From assembly GCA_002493395.1 (NCBI GenBank), contig DKYS01000031.1, forward strand, positions 1,920 to 57,971: a stretch of DNA of 56,052 nucleotides, written 5' to 3'. The first letter of the stretch is position 1; every line of letters begins with the position of its first letter. This DNA is from Turicibacter sp. UBA7094 (GTDB lineage: Bacteria; Bacillota_I; Bacilli_A; MOL361; Turicibacteraceae). Below, piece after piece: positions 1 through 8,559 of this stretch. The position numbers and the translations under genes are program-made. The notes below the pieces were generated by a model, which ran no database searches, was not told where the DNA came from, and saw only the letters and a program-made list of their open reading frames with translations.

Positions 1-1764
1 TTTAATTAATTCTTCATCCAGTTGTGCTACTTTTTCTTCTAATATAGCAATATCATCATCAATTGTTTCAAACTCTTTCTGTTCTTTAAATGTAAATTTC
101 ACCTTTTTTTCTCGGCGGGGTTTAGATTTGGCAGCTTCTTTCGGTGTTTTCTCCTCTGTTGAATTTTCTTTTAAAAGGTTAGTCTCCTTAAAAAGAAGAT
201 AGTCACTATAATTCCCCGTATAGATTGTAATTTGGCCATTCCCCTCATAGGCAAAGATTTTATTACAAATTCGATCGAGGAAGTAGCGATCATGGGATAC
301 GGTAATGACAATTCCATTAAAATCATCAAGATAGTCTTCGAGACGGCGTAAAGTATCAATATCTAGGTCGTTGGTTGGTTCATCTAGAAGGAGCACATTA
401 GGGGCATCCATTAGAATGCGTAGCAAATAGAGACGGCGTCGTTCGCCACCTGATAGTGTTCCAATTTGAGAATATTGTAGGTGACCATCAAATAAGAAAC
501 GCTCGCACATTTGTGAGGCGGTAATACGTGTTCCATCCGCTGTTTCGATATACTCGCGTTTTTCTTTAATATAGTCAATTGCACGTAAATTCGGATTCAT
601 TTCTTCGCTATCTTGAGCAAAACATCCAATCTTAACAGTCTCACCAATGTCAATATTCCCGCTATCTGGTTTTATTTTTCCCCGAATGAGATTAATGAGT
701 GTCGACTTCCCAATCCCGTTAGGCCCAACAATTCCAATTCGATCGGTCCGTGCAAGTGTATAATCAAGGTCATGGATGAGGCAGCGATCACCGTAAGATT
801 TAAATACGTGATTAAACTCCATAATTTTACGACCTAGACGTGTGGAAGCGACTGAAATATCAATATTTTCTTGGGCAGTCGTCTTTTCCTGATTTTTTAG
901 TTCATCAAATCGTTGTAAACGCGCCTTTTGTTTGGTTGAGCGCGCTTGTGCGCCACGTCTTACCCAAGCTAATTCTTTTCTTAACAGATTTTGACGTTTA
1001 TCTTCCATCGCTGCTTCAAGTTGAAGGCGTTCCATTTTCTTTTCAAGAAATAATGAATAGTTTCCATCATAACTATAAAGATTTCCTTTATCAAGTTCGA
1101 TAATACGATTCGTCACCCGGTCAAGGAAGTAGCGGTCATGCGTAATCATAAGGAGGGCACCTTTACGGGCATTTAAATAGTCCTCTAATTTAGAAATGGT
1201 GTCATTATCAAGATGATTGGTTGGTTCGTCTAAAATTAAAAGTTCGCATGGCGTAATAAGTGCTGAAGCAAGTGCGACTCTCTTTTTCTGCCCCCCAGAG
1301 AGCTCCTTTACTTTTTTAGAAAAAGTTGTGATTCCGAGCTTTGTTAAAACAGATTTTGCTTCACTTTCTAAATCCCATAATTTTAAACGGTCAATTTGAT
1401 CTTGTAATTTTAGAAGACGTTCATTAATGTGATCGTCATAATGAGATTGTAGAGTTTCAAGAACTTTTTGATAATCTCTTAAAAGTTTCATTTCCTCAGA
1501 ATTTCCTTTGAATACTTGTTCTAAGACCGTTGCCTCTTCATCAAATTTAGGATTTTGTGGCAAATACTCAATACGTACTCGATTTCCTTTTGTGATTTTC
1601 CCTGTTTCTGGTGATTCTACACCGGCAATGATTTTAAGCAACGTTGATTTTCCTGTTCCATTAACGCCGATAATTCCGATTTTCTCCCCCTCGCTAATTC
1701 CAAACGAGATATTTTTAAGTAACGTTTTAACCGAATAACTTTTACTTATATTTTCAATTGTCAT
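1..1764 (-). CDS. ABC-F family ATPase (YfmR/Uup-like), 3' end cut by window edge
   Basis: Soluble tandem ABC ATPase of the ABC-F family, which acts on ribosomes rather than as a transporter. Reading down from ATG at 1762-1764 the frame stays open to base 1, giving 588 codons with no stop, so the C-terminus lies outside the window. Two ATP-binding cassettes are visible: Walker A GVNGTGKST near residue 33 and GPNGIGKST in the second half, signatures LSGGQKKR and LSGGERRR, Walker B LLILDEPTNHLD and VLLLDEPTNDLD. No transmembrane segment is present. The charged Lys/Glu-rich tail after the second cassette fits the C-terminal coiled-coil arm of YfmR/Uup types. A TTG at 1773 preceded by GGTGAT is an alternative start. 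The subfamily is inferred; the ABC-F call is firm. Confidence 0.9.
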   Translation of the reverse strand, partial: MTIENISKSYSVKTLLKNISFGISEGEKIGIIGVNGTGKSTLLKIIAGVESPETGKITKGNRVRIEYLPQNPKFDEEATVLEQVFKGNSEEMKLLRDYQKVLETLQSHYDDHINERLLKLQDQIDRLKLWDLESEAKSVLTKLGITTFSKKVKELSGGQKKRVALASALITPCELLILDEPTNHLDNDTISKLEDYLNARKGALLMITHDRYFLDRVTNRIIELDKGNLYSYDGNYSLFLEKKMERLQLEAAMEDKRQNLLRKELAWVRRGAQARSTKQKARLQRFDELKNQEKTTAQENIDISVASTRLGRKIMEFNHVFKSYGDRCLIHDLDYTLARTDRIGIVGPNGIGKSTLINLIRGKIKPDSGNIDIGETVKIGCFAQDSEEMNPNLRAIDYIKEKREYIETADGTRITASQMCERFLFDGHLQYSQIGTLSGGERRRLYLLRILMDAPNVLLLDEPTNDLDIDTLRRLEDYLDDFNGIVITVSHDRYFLDRICNKIFAYEGNGQITIYTGNYSDYLLFKETNLLKENSTEEKTPKEAAKSKPRREKKVKFTFKEQKEFETIDDDIAILEEKVAQLDEELIK

Positions 1765-1836
1765 TAAATTCAAATTTATCACCACAACATTTCTTAAAGA
1801 TAAACTTATTATACCTTTTTTTAAAAGGAGAGCAAA

Positions 1837-1865
1837 TAAAAAAAACCCGATGAATCAGTTATCGG
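1837..1865 (-). terminator. Intrinsic terminator of the TRIC channel gene
   Basis: Inverted repeat CCGAT (1847-1851) / ATCGG (1861-1865) followed on the minus strand by a run of nine T. It overlaps the stop codon of the upstream-read gene. Confidence 0.75.
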
Positions 1866-2496
1866 ATTTTTGTTCATTAAAGCAGAAAATAATTTGTCCA
1901 TTTTCGATATATGGAAGGTGGATGTGATAGTAATAAGTCACTAATCGGATGATAAAGATAAGTCCAAGGCATAGGTGAGCACTAAGGTATGTCCCAAGAT
2001 AGGGAGAAATGAACCAAAATAAACTAGCTCCGATAATCGAGGCAACAGCATAAATTTCTCTTTTTAAAATAGTAGGCACTTGTTTTGCAAGAATATCACG
2101 AATGACACCGCCCCCTATGGCTGTGATAAGAGAGACAAAGATAAAGGTTAGAAAGTTATAGTGTAGTTCCATTGCTTTCATCGCTGCTGCAATAGTAAAC
2201 ACGGCTAAACCGCTGGCATCTAAGACAAGGAAAGTGGTTTTCCATTTAATTGTTCCCCGAAAGATAATGACAAGTATGGTTGAAAGGAGGATAATTAGCA
2301 TAGACGTGTAGTCCGAGAAGAAGGCGGGAACACCAATATTCGTGACGACATCCCGGATAACCCCTCCACCAATGGCGGTTACCGTAGCTAAAGTGAGGAT
2401 TCCAAAGAAGTCCATTTTTCTTTCAATGGCACGGATGGCTCCCGAGGCGGCGAATACAAAAACCCCGATATATTCTAAAAATAAAATTAACTCCAT
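1855..2496 (-). CDS. TRIC-type / UPF0126 membrane channel protein
   Basis: A 213-residue polytopic membrane protein of the bacterial TRIC (trimeric intracellular cation channel, UPF0126/YadS) family. It is almost entirely hydrophobic with about seven predicted helices. The internal duplication is obvious: the kink motif GGGVIRDV occurs near residue 44 and GGGVIRDIL near residue 127, as in the family, where these glycines bend the pore helices. Family members conduct monovalent cations or possibly amino acids; the physiological substrate here is unknown. ATG at 2494-2496 is preceded by a weak purine-rich site (TAGGAGATGAG read on the minus strand). It is a single-gene unit with its own terminator overlapping the stop. 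Confidence 0.88.
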   Translation of the reverse strand: MELILFLEYIGVFVFAASGAIRAIERKMDFFGILTLATVTAIGGGVIRDVVTNIGVPAFFSDYTSMLIILLSTILVIIFRGTIKWKTTFLVLDASGLAVFTIAAAMKAMELHYNFLTFIFVSLITAIGGGVIRDILAKQVPTILKREIYAVASIIGASLFWFISPYLGTYLSAHLCLGLIFIIRLVTYYYHIHLPYIENGQIIFCFNEQKSDN

Positions 2497-2573
2497 AATC
2501 TCATCTCCTATATTTGAAAGGATTACTGTTTAACTTCACCCTATTGTATGCAAAATACTTTAAATACCACTTG

Positions 2574-2819
2574 TTATTTTGTCCGATGGTTCCTCTTTTT
2601 TTCTTCTTTAGATGGAACGGGGTCATATCCCATTTTGCCAAAAGGGTGACATCTTAAAATCCGTTTTATTGCTAGGAATCCGCCTTTTAGGGCCCCATAT
2701 TTTTCAATCGCTTCAATAGCATAGTGCGAACAGGTTGGGATAAAACGACAGCTAGGTGTTGTTTGTACGGAAATATATTTTTGGTAAAATCGGATAAGCT
2801 TAATCAATAGGTGTTTCAT
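2574..2819 (-). CDS. yidD: Membrane protein insertion efficiency factor YidD
   Basis: An 81-residue YidD-family protein, a small amphipathic factor that assists YidC/Sec membrane protein insertion. Visible family signatures are LIRFYQKYIS, the Cys motif CRFIPTCSHYAIEAI and the later LRCHPFGKMGYDPVP. The start at 2819 is chosen because AGGAGG lies nine bases upstream and the protein then begins MKHLLIKLIRFYQKY, as family members do; a longer frame to 2849 would add ten residues with no ribosome binding site. In many Bacillota yidD stands alone, as here. The C-terminus is a short basic tail. Confidence 0.92.
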   Translation of the reverse strand: MKHLLIKLIRFYQKYISVQTTPSCRFIPTCSHYAIEAIEKYGALKGGFLAIKRILRCHPFGKMGYDPVPSKEEKKRNHRTK

Positions 2820-2966
2820 TTCAGCAGGCCTCCTTTTCTTGACTGCCAATGACTAAAAATATTTTATCAAAAAAAATATTTCAATAGAAGGACTTTTGCA
2901 TAGAATATGTCGTACAAAAGTTTTTCCATTTACTTCCATAGTTTGATTGGATAAGGAGATGATAGT

Positions 2967-4775
2967 ATGTGTGGAATTTTTGGGGTTGTTAATTATCATT
3001 TAAATGAGGTGAGGACGCCTTATGATATGAGTTGCGTGCAAGCTGTTTTACATCGGGGACCTGATGAGGGAGGGACGTTTTATGATCCGCATGTTTTTTT
3101 AGGTCATCGTCGTCTATCAGTTGTCGATATTGAACAGGGAAAACAACCAATGTCTTTTCATCATTATACGATGGTTTATAATGGTGAACTCTACAATACG
3201 GAGGAAATTCGTCAAGAATTATTAGAAGCAGGTTATACATTTAAAGGACACTCAGACACAGAAGTTTTATTAAAAGCTTATGTTTGTTTTGGAGAAAAGG
3301 TTGTGGAAAAATTAAATGGGATTTATGCCTTCGCGGTATGGAATCAAAAAGAGCAGACGTTGTATGTCGCGCGTGATCGTGCTGGAGTCAAACCGCTGTA
3401 TTATTCTTTATTAGCAGATGGTTTAATCTTCGCTTCAGAACAAAAACAGATTTTAACGTATACAAATAAAAATGAAATCACGTTAGAAGGATTTAAAGAA
3501 TTACTAGGGGTAGGACCTTCTCATACACCAGGGCATGGACTTTATAAAGGGATTGAAGAGTTAAAACCTGGTCATTATATGAGAGTTTCTTCTGGACATA
3601 TAGAAACGGTTCAATATTGGGAGCTTGAAGCGAAGAAACACGAGGATGATTTTGAAACAACCGTCGCTAAAACAAGAGAAATTTTATTAGACGCCATTAA
3701 ACGTCAGTTAGTGTCTGATGTTCCATTATGTACGTTTTTATCAGGGGGGATTGACTCTTCTGCGATTACAGCGATTGCAGCAAGTCAAATCAAGGATCTT
3801 CATACCTTCTCAATTGATTATGAAGATAATTTAAAATATTTTAAAAAGACGGATTTCACCGTTTCTCAAGATAATGATTTTATTAAGTTAATTTCTGATC
3901 TAAATCACACCCATCACCATTATTGTGTCATTAGTAATCAAGATTTGGCGGATGCTTTAACAGATGCTGTTCATTTTCGTGATATGCCAGGAATGGCGGA
4001 TGTTGATTCATCGTTATATTGGTTCTGTAAAAAAATTAAAGAAGATTTTACGGTAGGTCTATCAGGTGAATGTGCTGATGAGATTTTTGGTGGGTATCCT
4101 TGGTTTTACCGAGAACCGATGAATGGAATGTTCCCATGGCTTAGAGATTTAGCGATTCGTAATACGTTGCTAAAACCTGAGTGGCAGGAAAAATTAGATT
4201 TAGTCGGTTATGCAACCGAACGGTTCAATCAATCATTAGCAATGGCTCCTATTTTAGAGGGTGATTGTGATTTAGATAATGAAAAACGTCAATTAACTTA
4301 TTTAAATACTAAATGGTTTATGACGACTCTTTTAGATCGTAAGGACCGTATGAGTATGGGAGCAAGCCTTGAGGTTCGTGTTCCATTTGCCGATCATCGT
4401 TTGATGGAATATTTATACAATATTCCGTGGGATATGAAGTTCCATGGGGGAATGGAAAAAGGATTATTACGTAAAGCATTAGAAGGTGTTTTACCAGATG
4501 AAGTTTTATACCGTAAAAAAAATCCATATCCAAAAACACATAATCCTCACTATACGTCAATTATTCAATCATTGTTAAGAGAGGCGTTAAATGATCCAAA
4601 CTCTATCTTACATGAAATCTTTGATGAGCAAAAATTATGGGCGCTTGCTAATACAAATGATGAAATTATTACACGTCCATGGTTCGGACAATTAATGACT
4701 CAACCTCAATTAATTGCTTACTTATATCAATTCCACGTTTGGTTTAAAGAGTATCATATGACATTTGTTGAATAG
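2967..4775 (+). CDS. asnB: Asparagine synthase (glutamine-hydrolysing)
   Basis: Makes asparagine from aspartate, glutamine and ATP. The N-terminal class II glutaminase domain (about residues 1-210) begins MCGIFG, so the catalytic nucleophile is Cys2, exposed after Met removal; Arg, Asn and Asp contacts are visible in HRRLSVVD and YNGELYN. The C-terminal synthetase domain carries the PP-loop LSGGIDSS near residue 258 and GLSGECADEIFGGYPWF. At 602 residues it matches the shorter AsnB/AsnO class. The ribosome binding site AAGGAG precedes ATG 2967. It is monocistronic, ending at a strong terminator. Opposite-strand frames inside it are shadows. Confidence 0.96.
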   Translation: MCGIFGVVNYHLNEVRTPYDMSCVQAVLHRGPDEGGTFYDPHVFLGHRRLSVVDIEQGKQPMSFHHYTMVYNGELYNTEEIRQELLEAGYTFKGHSDTEVLLKAYVCFGEKVVEKLNGIYAFAVWNQKEQTLYVARDRAGVKPLYYSLLADGLIFASEQKQILTYTNKNEITLEGFKELLGVGPSHTPGHGLYKGIEELKPGHYMRVSSGHIETVQYWELEAKKHEDDFETTVAKTREILLDAIKRQLVSDVPLCTFLSGGIDSSAITAIAASQIKDLHTFSIDYEDNLKYFKKTDFTVSQDNDFIKLISDLNHTHHHYCVISNQDLADALTDAVHFRDMPGMADVDSSLYWFCKKIKEDFTVGLSGECADEIFGGYPWFYREPMNGMFPWLRDLAIRNTLLKPEWQEKLDLVGYATERFNQSLAMAPILEGDCDLDNEKRQLTYLNTKWFMTTLLDRKDRMSMGASLEVRVPFADHRLMEYLYNIPWDMKFHGGMEKGLLRKALEGVLPDEVLYRKKNPYPKTHNPHYTSIIQSLLREALNDPNSILHEIFDEQKLWALANTNDEIITRPWFGQLMTQPQLIAYLYQFHVWFKEYHMTFVE

Positions 4776-4783
4776 AAAATGAG

Positions 4784-4814
4784 AACGTTAGCCTTCCCGG
4801 CTAACGTTTTTTTT
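4784..4814 (+). terminator. Intrinsic terminator after asnB
   Basis: Ten-base perfect stem AACGTTAGCC (4784-4793) / GGCTAACGTT (4799-4808) with a five-base loop, then a T run. Confidence 0.92.
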
Positions 4815-4891
4815 AGGAATGAGACGAGCAGAGTATAAAAGAAAGGGATTTAACCCATACTATGGAAAATAAATAGTTAAGGGGAATAGAG

Positions 4892-5653
4892 ATGCGTTTT
4901 ATTGGTTATGTTGTGCTTATTCTTTTAGGGATTATTCTGATGTTATTATTTATAAAAGTTAAAATAGAAATCTTTTTTAATCCTCACAAAGGGTGGATTG
5001 AGTTAAGGTATTTATGGCTTAAGTATCGGCTTGATATGGATGATTTTTTAACAGATTCTAAGAAGGAGGAGATGGAGCAACAATTCGCTAAGGTACAAGA
5101 AGAAACAAAGCAAGAGCTGACCCGAGTTGAATTCAAAGAAACGGTAAAGGTAAAAAAAGACCCTATTGACAATCCGTCTTCGCATGTTTTGAAGAAGGAG
5201 AGGGGAGCCACTAAGAAAAAAACGAAGAAGGTAAAGGTGAAACAAAAAAAGGTCACACGGAAATTAGACTTTCAGGCGATTAAATCAATGATTAGACGCG
5301 GAAAAGTCATTTTTAAGCTTTCAAAAAAGGTCCTTATTCGCTTAACGAATAGAATTAGAATTCATCGTTTAGAATCAATGATTGATGTTAGTCTAGATGA
5401 TGCGATGACAACGGGATGTCTGATCGGAGGTCTTTGGGCGCTTGAGGCGAATGGTCATGCTTTTATTGAACGCTACGTTAAAAAAGTAGATGATTATCAT
5501 TTTGATGTAAGCAGTAAATTTAAGGGGAATTCACTTTTTCTTAGTCTTTCATGTATACTCTCGTTTCGAATCGCCGATATTATACTTGTTCTTTTATTAT
5601 CTTTTAAAGAATTATTAACGATTAAACGGATGCTAAAAGTTGAGGAGGAATAA
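4892..5653 (+). CDS. ytfI: DUF2953 membrane protein (YtfI-like)
   Basis: A 253-residue protein with an N-terminal transmembrane helix (about residues 5-22), a middle part very rich in Lys and Glu (roughly 65-125), and a conserved C-terminal DUF2953 region containing ALEANGHAFIERY and a second hydrophobic stretch near the end. In Bacillus the homologue ytfI lies directly upstream of the spore germination gene ytfJ/gerW; the same arrangement here, with only four bases between stop and the next start codon, supports the assignment and co-translation. The molecular function is unknown. ATG 4892 follows AAGGGGAATAG. The sporulation link is inferred from context. Confidence 0.75.
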   Translation: MRFIGYVVLILLGIILMLLFIKVKIEIFFNPHKGWIELRYLWLKYRLDMDDFLTDSKKEEMEQQFAKVQEETKQELTRVEFKETVKVKKDPIDNPSSHVLKKERGATKKKTKKVKVKQKKVTRKLDFQAIKSMIRRGKVIFKLSKKVLIRLTNRIRIHRLESMIDVSLDDAMTTGCLIGGLWALEANGHAFIERYVKKVDDYHFDVSSKFKGNSLFLSLSCILSFRIADIILVLLLSFKELLTIKRMLKVEEE

Positions 5654-5657
5654 TCGT

Positions 5658-6065
5658 ATGGCAGAACATCCAATTCATAATTTAATGAAAATTTCAATGG
5701 AGAGTTTAAAGAAAATGGTGGACGTGGATACCATTGTTGGGAATCCCTTAAAAACAGATCGTGGGGATACTATTATTCCTGTTTCTAAAGTAAGTTTTGG
5801 ATTTGGAGCGGGAGGTAGCGAGTTTGAGTCTGAACGAAAATCGACATCTAATGATAATGCACCATTCGGAGGTGGAAGTGGTGGAGGGGTTTCGATTACA
5901 CCGATTGCCTTTTTAGTCGTCAATGAATCAGGGGTCGAATTAAAACACATTGAAGAACGTACTTCACTCTATGAGCGTTTATTAGATCAAGCCCCTAAGT
6001 TTATTAATAATATTGTGAATGAATTTGATAAATCAGGATCTAAATCATCAGATAAAAATGAGTAA
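5658..6065 (+). CDS. gerW: GerW family sporulation protein (YtfJ)
   Basis: A 135-residue member of the GerW/YtfJ family; Bacillus GerW is a forespore protein needed for normal germination with L-alanine. Family features visible are the N-terminal PIHNLMKISMESLKKMVDVDTIVGNP, VIPVSKVSFGFGAGGSEF and a Gly-rich loop GGGSGGGVSITPIAFLVV. The start at 5658 is preferred over the in-frame 5640 start because AGGAGG sits nine bases upstream and the product then begins MAEHPIHNLM, as in the family. It is the second gene of the ytfI-gerW operon. The terminator hairpin overlaps its stop codon. Confidence 0.9.
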   Translation: MAEHPIHNLMKISMESLKKMVDVDTIVGNPLKTDRGDTIIPVSKVSFGFGAGGSEFESERKSTSNDNAPFGGGSGGGVSITPIAFLVVNESGVELKHIEERTSLYERLLDQAPKFINNIVNEFDKSGSKSSDKNE

Positions 6066-6088
6066 AACCGCTGTTTTACTCATTTTTC
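6059..6088 (+). terminator. Intrinsic terminator after gerW
   Basis: Perfect stem TGAGTAAAAC (6059-6068) / GTTTTACTCA (6073-6082) with a CGCT loop and a following T run; the gerW stop codon lies inside the 5' arm. Confidence 0.88.
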
Positions 6089-6106
6089 TATTTGAGGGGC
6101 TAATTG

Positions 6107-6132
6107 TCCGCCGTTGTTTAAGGCGGATTTTT
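6107..6132 (+). terminator. Second, tandem terminator-like hairpin after gerW
   Basis: Stem TCCGCC (6107-6112) / GGCGGA (6122-6127) followed by TTTTT. It lies about 20 bases beyond the first terminator and may be a back-up. Confidence 0.7.
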
Positions 6133-6217
6133 CGTGCGACTGTGTTTAGAAAAGATCACAAGATGTAAAGCGTTATCTTTTTTTGCTCAAACGTTATAAC
6201 ATTGTTAAGTTAAAACC

Positions 6218-6246
6218 GTGACATTGCTTTAAAGTTGTAGTAAAAT
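6218..6246 (+). promoter_or_regulatory. Candidate sigma-A promoter for ytxK-ackA
   Basis: GTGACA (6218-6223), 17-base spacer, TAAAAT (6241-6246). It lies 31 bases before the GTG start of ytxK. Confidence 0.5.
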
Positions 6247-6277
6247 CAATTTGTATATCATGAAGAGGTGATTTTTA

Positions 6278-7264
6278 GTGCTTAGACCCGAAGTAATTGA
6301 ACAACTATTTGATCTCGTAGATGAAACCTCGATGATCATTAGCTCGGAATTGAAGATGAATTATTTGCACGCGTTGTGCGAATCATGTCAAAACATTATG
6401 AATCAAGAAGTTAATTCATCACTGAATGAAGAGTCAAAGGAGATTTTAAAATCTCATTATGCGACACTTGAGGGATTAGAATTTACGCAGGAAGAAATTA
6501 GAAAGGCGCTTCAGTTAGCTATTTTAAAAGGGCTTAAGTCAGAGCGATTAACGAATGCAATGATGACACCAGATTCTATTGCCATGATGTTAGGTTATTT
6601 AATTTCTAAGTTTATAGGGGATATTAAGCAGGCCTGTGTCGCTGATTTAACGGTAGGAACTGCCAATCTGCTGACGGCTGTTTTAAATCATTTAGGGACT
6701 GAACCTCAGATGATTTATGGGGTGGACGTAGATCCTGATTTATTAAAGATTGCATGTACACTTTCTGATATGCAAGAATATGAAATTCAATTTTATCAAC
6801 AAAGCTCGTTAAAGCCATTATTGGTTCAGCCACTGGATTTAATTATGGGGGATTTACCTGAGGGGCATCTTTCAAAGGAAGAATTAGATGGGTTAGCCTT
6901 AACGTTGGTTTCTGAGGGCGTAGACTACCTCCCATATCTATTGATTGAAAACCATCTGAAGTATTTAAAACCAGGCGGATACGGTTTTTATGTCATTCCA
7001 AATGATCTATTTAGCCAATCAGGATCGCAGGTCTTTCATCAATTATTAACATCGGAGGCAACCATTCAAGCATTGTTACAATTACCTATGTCTTTGTTTA
7101 AGGCAGATGAAGTTGGAAAAAGCTTATTTATTATTCAAAAAAATGGTGAGGATGTTCCTGCAGTTAAGGAAGTATTAGTGGCGCAATTACCAAGCTTTAG
7201 TGATCCACACGCCTTTAATCAGACGTTAAATCGTATTGAAAATTGGATAAAAATGAATAAATAA
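6278..7264 (+). CDS. ytxK: Class I SAM-dependent methyltransferase-like protein YtxK
   Basis: A 328-residue protein with an N-terminal helical region and an N6-adenine methyltransferase-like domain. SAM motif I is seen as ADLTVGTANLL near residue 121. The catalytic NPPY motif is replaced by the sequence GDLPEG near residue 189, so methyltransferase activity is uncertain; the same loss is typical of Bacillus YtxK. The GTG start has AGGTG seven bases upstream. The next gene, ackA, starts 16 bases after the stop; this ytxK-ackA pairing is conserved across Bacilli. The cellular role is not established. Confidence 0.85.
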   Translation: MLRPEVIEQLFDLVDETSMIISSELKMNYLHALCESCQNIMNQEVNSSLNEESKEILKSHYATLEGLEFTQEEIRKALQLAILKGLKSERLTNAMMTPDSIAMMLGYLISKFIGDIKQACVADLTVGTANLLTAVLNHLGTEPQMIYGVDVDPDLLKIACTLSDMQEYEIQFYQQSSLKPLLVQPLDLIMGDLPEGHLSKEELDGLALTLVSEGVDYLPYLLIENHLKYLKPGGYGFYVIPNDLFSQSGSQVFHQLLTSEATIQALLQLPMSLFKADEVGKSLFIIQKNGEDVPAVKEVLVAQLPSFSDPHAFNQTLNRIENWIKMNK

Positions 7265-7280
7265 AATGGAGGGTACCGTT

Positions 7281-8468
7281 ATGACTAAAATTTTATCAGT
7301 TAACGCAGGAAGTTCATCGTTAAAATTTCAATTATTAGAGATGCCAGCTCAAACTGTCATTACGAAAGGGCTTGTAGAACGTATTGGATTTAACGATGGG
7401 GTATTTAATATTAAATTTGAGGACCAAAAGATTGAGAAGGTTTTACCGATTAAAGATCATAGTGTAGCTGTCCATTTATTACTTGAGGCGTTACTTGATT
7501 TGAAAATAGTAGCTAATTATGATGAAATTAGTGGAGTAGGACACCGCGTCGTTCATGGGGGAGAAAAATTTGATCGATCAGTGATTATTACAGACGAAGT
7601 GTTAGCCGAAATTGATGCCCTATCAGAATTAGCGCCACTTCATAATCCTGCTCACGTTTTAGGAATTAAAGCGTTCATGAAGGAATTACCTCATGCTGTT
7701 CCGGTTGCTGTATTTGATACAGCTTTTCACCAAACAATGAATAAGGATGCTTACTTATATCCGGTAAAATATGAGTGGTATCAAAAATATGGTGTGCGTA
7801 AATATGGATTCCATGGAACTTCTCACCAATACGTTGCTAAGCGTTGTGCAACATTAATGGGGAAACCATTAGAAGAGACAAAGTTGATTACCATTCACTT
7901 AGGAAATGGTGCATCGTTAACGGCTGTTAAAGGTGGTCACTCAGTGGATACATCGATGGGATTTACTCCGTTAGCAGGACTCATGATGGGGACACGTTCA
8001 GGAGACGTCGATCCAGCTGTTTTACCATTTGTGATGGCAAAAGAAAACTTAACAGTTGAACAGGCAGTTAATGCGTTAAATAAAGAGTCAGGATTATATG
8101 GCGTATCGGGTGAATCGTCTGATATGCGTGACATCTTAAAGTTAGTCGCACAAAAAGACGAGCGTGCAATGATCGCCTTTGATTTATATGTTAAACGTAT
8201 TTGTGATTACATTGGAGCTTATTACATTTACTTAAACGGAGTCGATGCTTTAGTCTTCACTGCAGGAATTGGTGAAAATTCAACACCTGTTCGTAAAGCA
8301 ATCGTTGATCGTTTAGGTGTTCTTGGAATCAAATTAGATGACGAGGCGAATAAAGCAATGGGAGAGGAACAGTTAATTTCAACAGCCGATTCGAAAATTA
8401 AGGCATATGCAATTCCAACTAATGAAGAGCTAATGATTGCTGAAGATACTTATGCATTTGTTAAATAA
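7281..8468 (+). CDS. ackA: Acetate kinase
   Basis: Converts acetyl phosphate and ADP to acetate and ATP in overflow and fermentative metabolism. The 395-residue protein begins MTKILSVNAGSSSLKF, the conserved ASKHA-fold N-terminus. Further signatures are HRVVHGG, DTAFHQTM (catalytic Asp), YGFHGTSHQYV, HLGNGAS and FTAGIGENS. Start 7281 is chosen over the in-frame ATG at 7266 because GGAGGG lies seven bases upstream and the family starts there. Probably co-transcribed with ytxK. It ends at a strong hairpin terminator. Confidence 0.97.
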   Translation: MTKILSVNAGSSSLKFQLLEMPAQTVITKGLVERIGFNDGVFNIKFEDQKIEKVLPIKDHSVAVHLLLEALLDLKIVANYDEISGVGHRVVHGGEKFDRSVIITDEVLAEIDALSELAPLHNPAHVLGIKAFMKELPHAVPVAVFDTAFHQTMNKDAYLYPVKYEWYQKYGVRKYGFHGTSHQYVAKRCATLMGKPLEETKLITIHLGNGASLTAVKGGHSVDTSMGFTPLAGLMMGTRSGDVDPAVLPFVMAKENLTVEQAVNALNKESGLYGVSGESSDMRDILKLVAQKDERAMIAFDLYVKRICDYIGAYYIYLNGVDALVFTAGIGENSTPVRKAIVDRLGVLGIKLDDEANKAMGEEQLISTADSKIKAYAIPTNEELMIAEDTYAFVK

Positions 8469-8470
8469 AA

Positions 8471-8506
8471 AAAGATGAGATTCAGTGATGAATCTCATCT
8501 TTTTTA
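8471..8506. terminator. Intrinsic terminator after ackA
   Basis: Stem AAAGATGAGATTC (8471-8483) / GAATCTCATC with flanking A and T runs (8490 onward), loop AGTGAT. A and T runs on both sides would allow bidirectional use. Confidence 0.92.
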
Positions 8507-8559
8507 TGAAACTACGAGATTGTGTTATAATTTAAGCATGCTAAAATAGAGGTGAAAAC

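Noticed and set aside
613..1738. Several plus-strand frames of 60-90 codons
   Set aside because: All lie antisense to the conserved ABC-F coding sequence.
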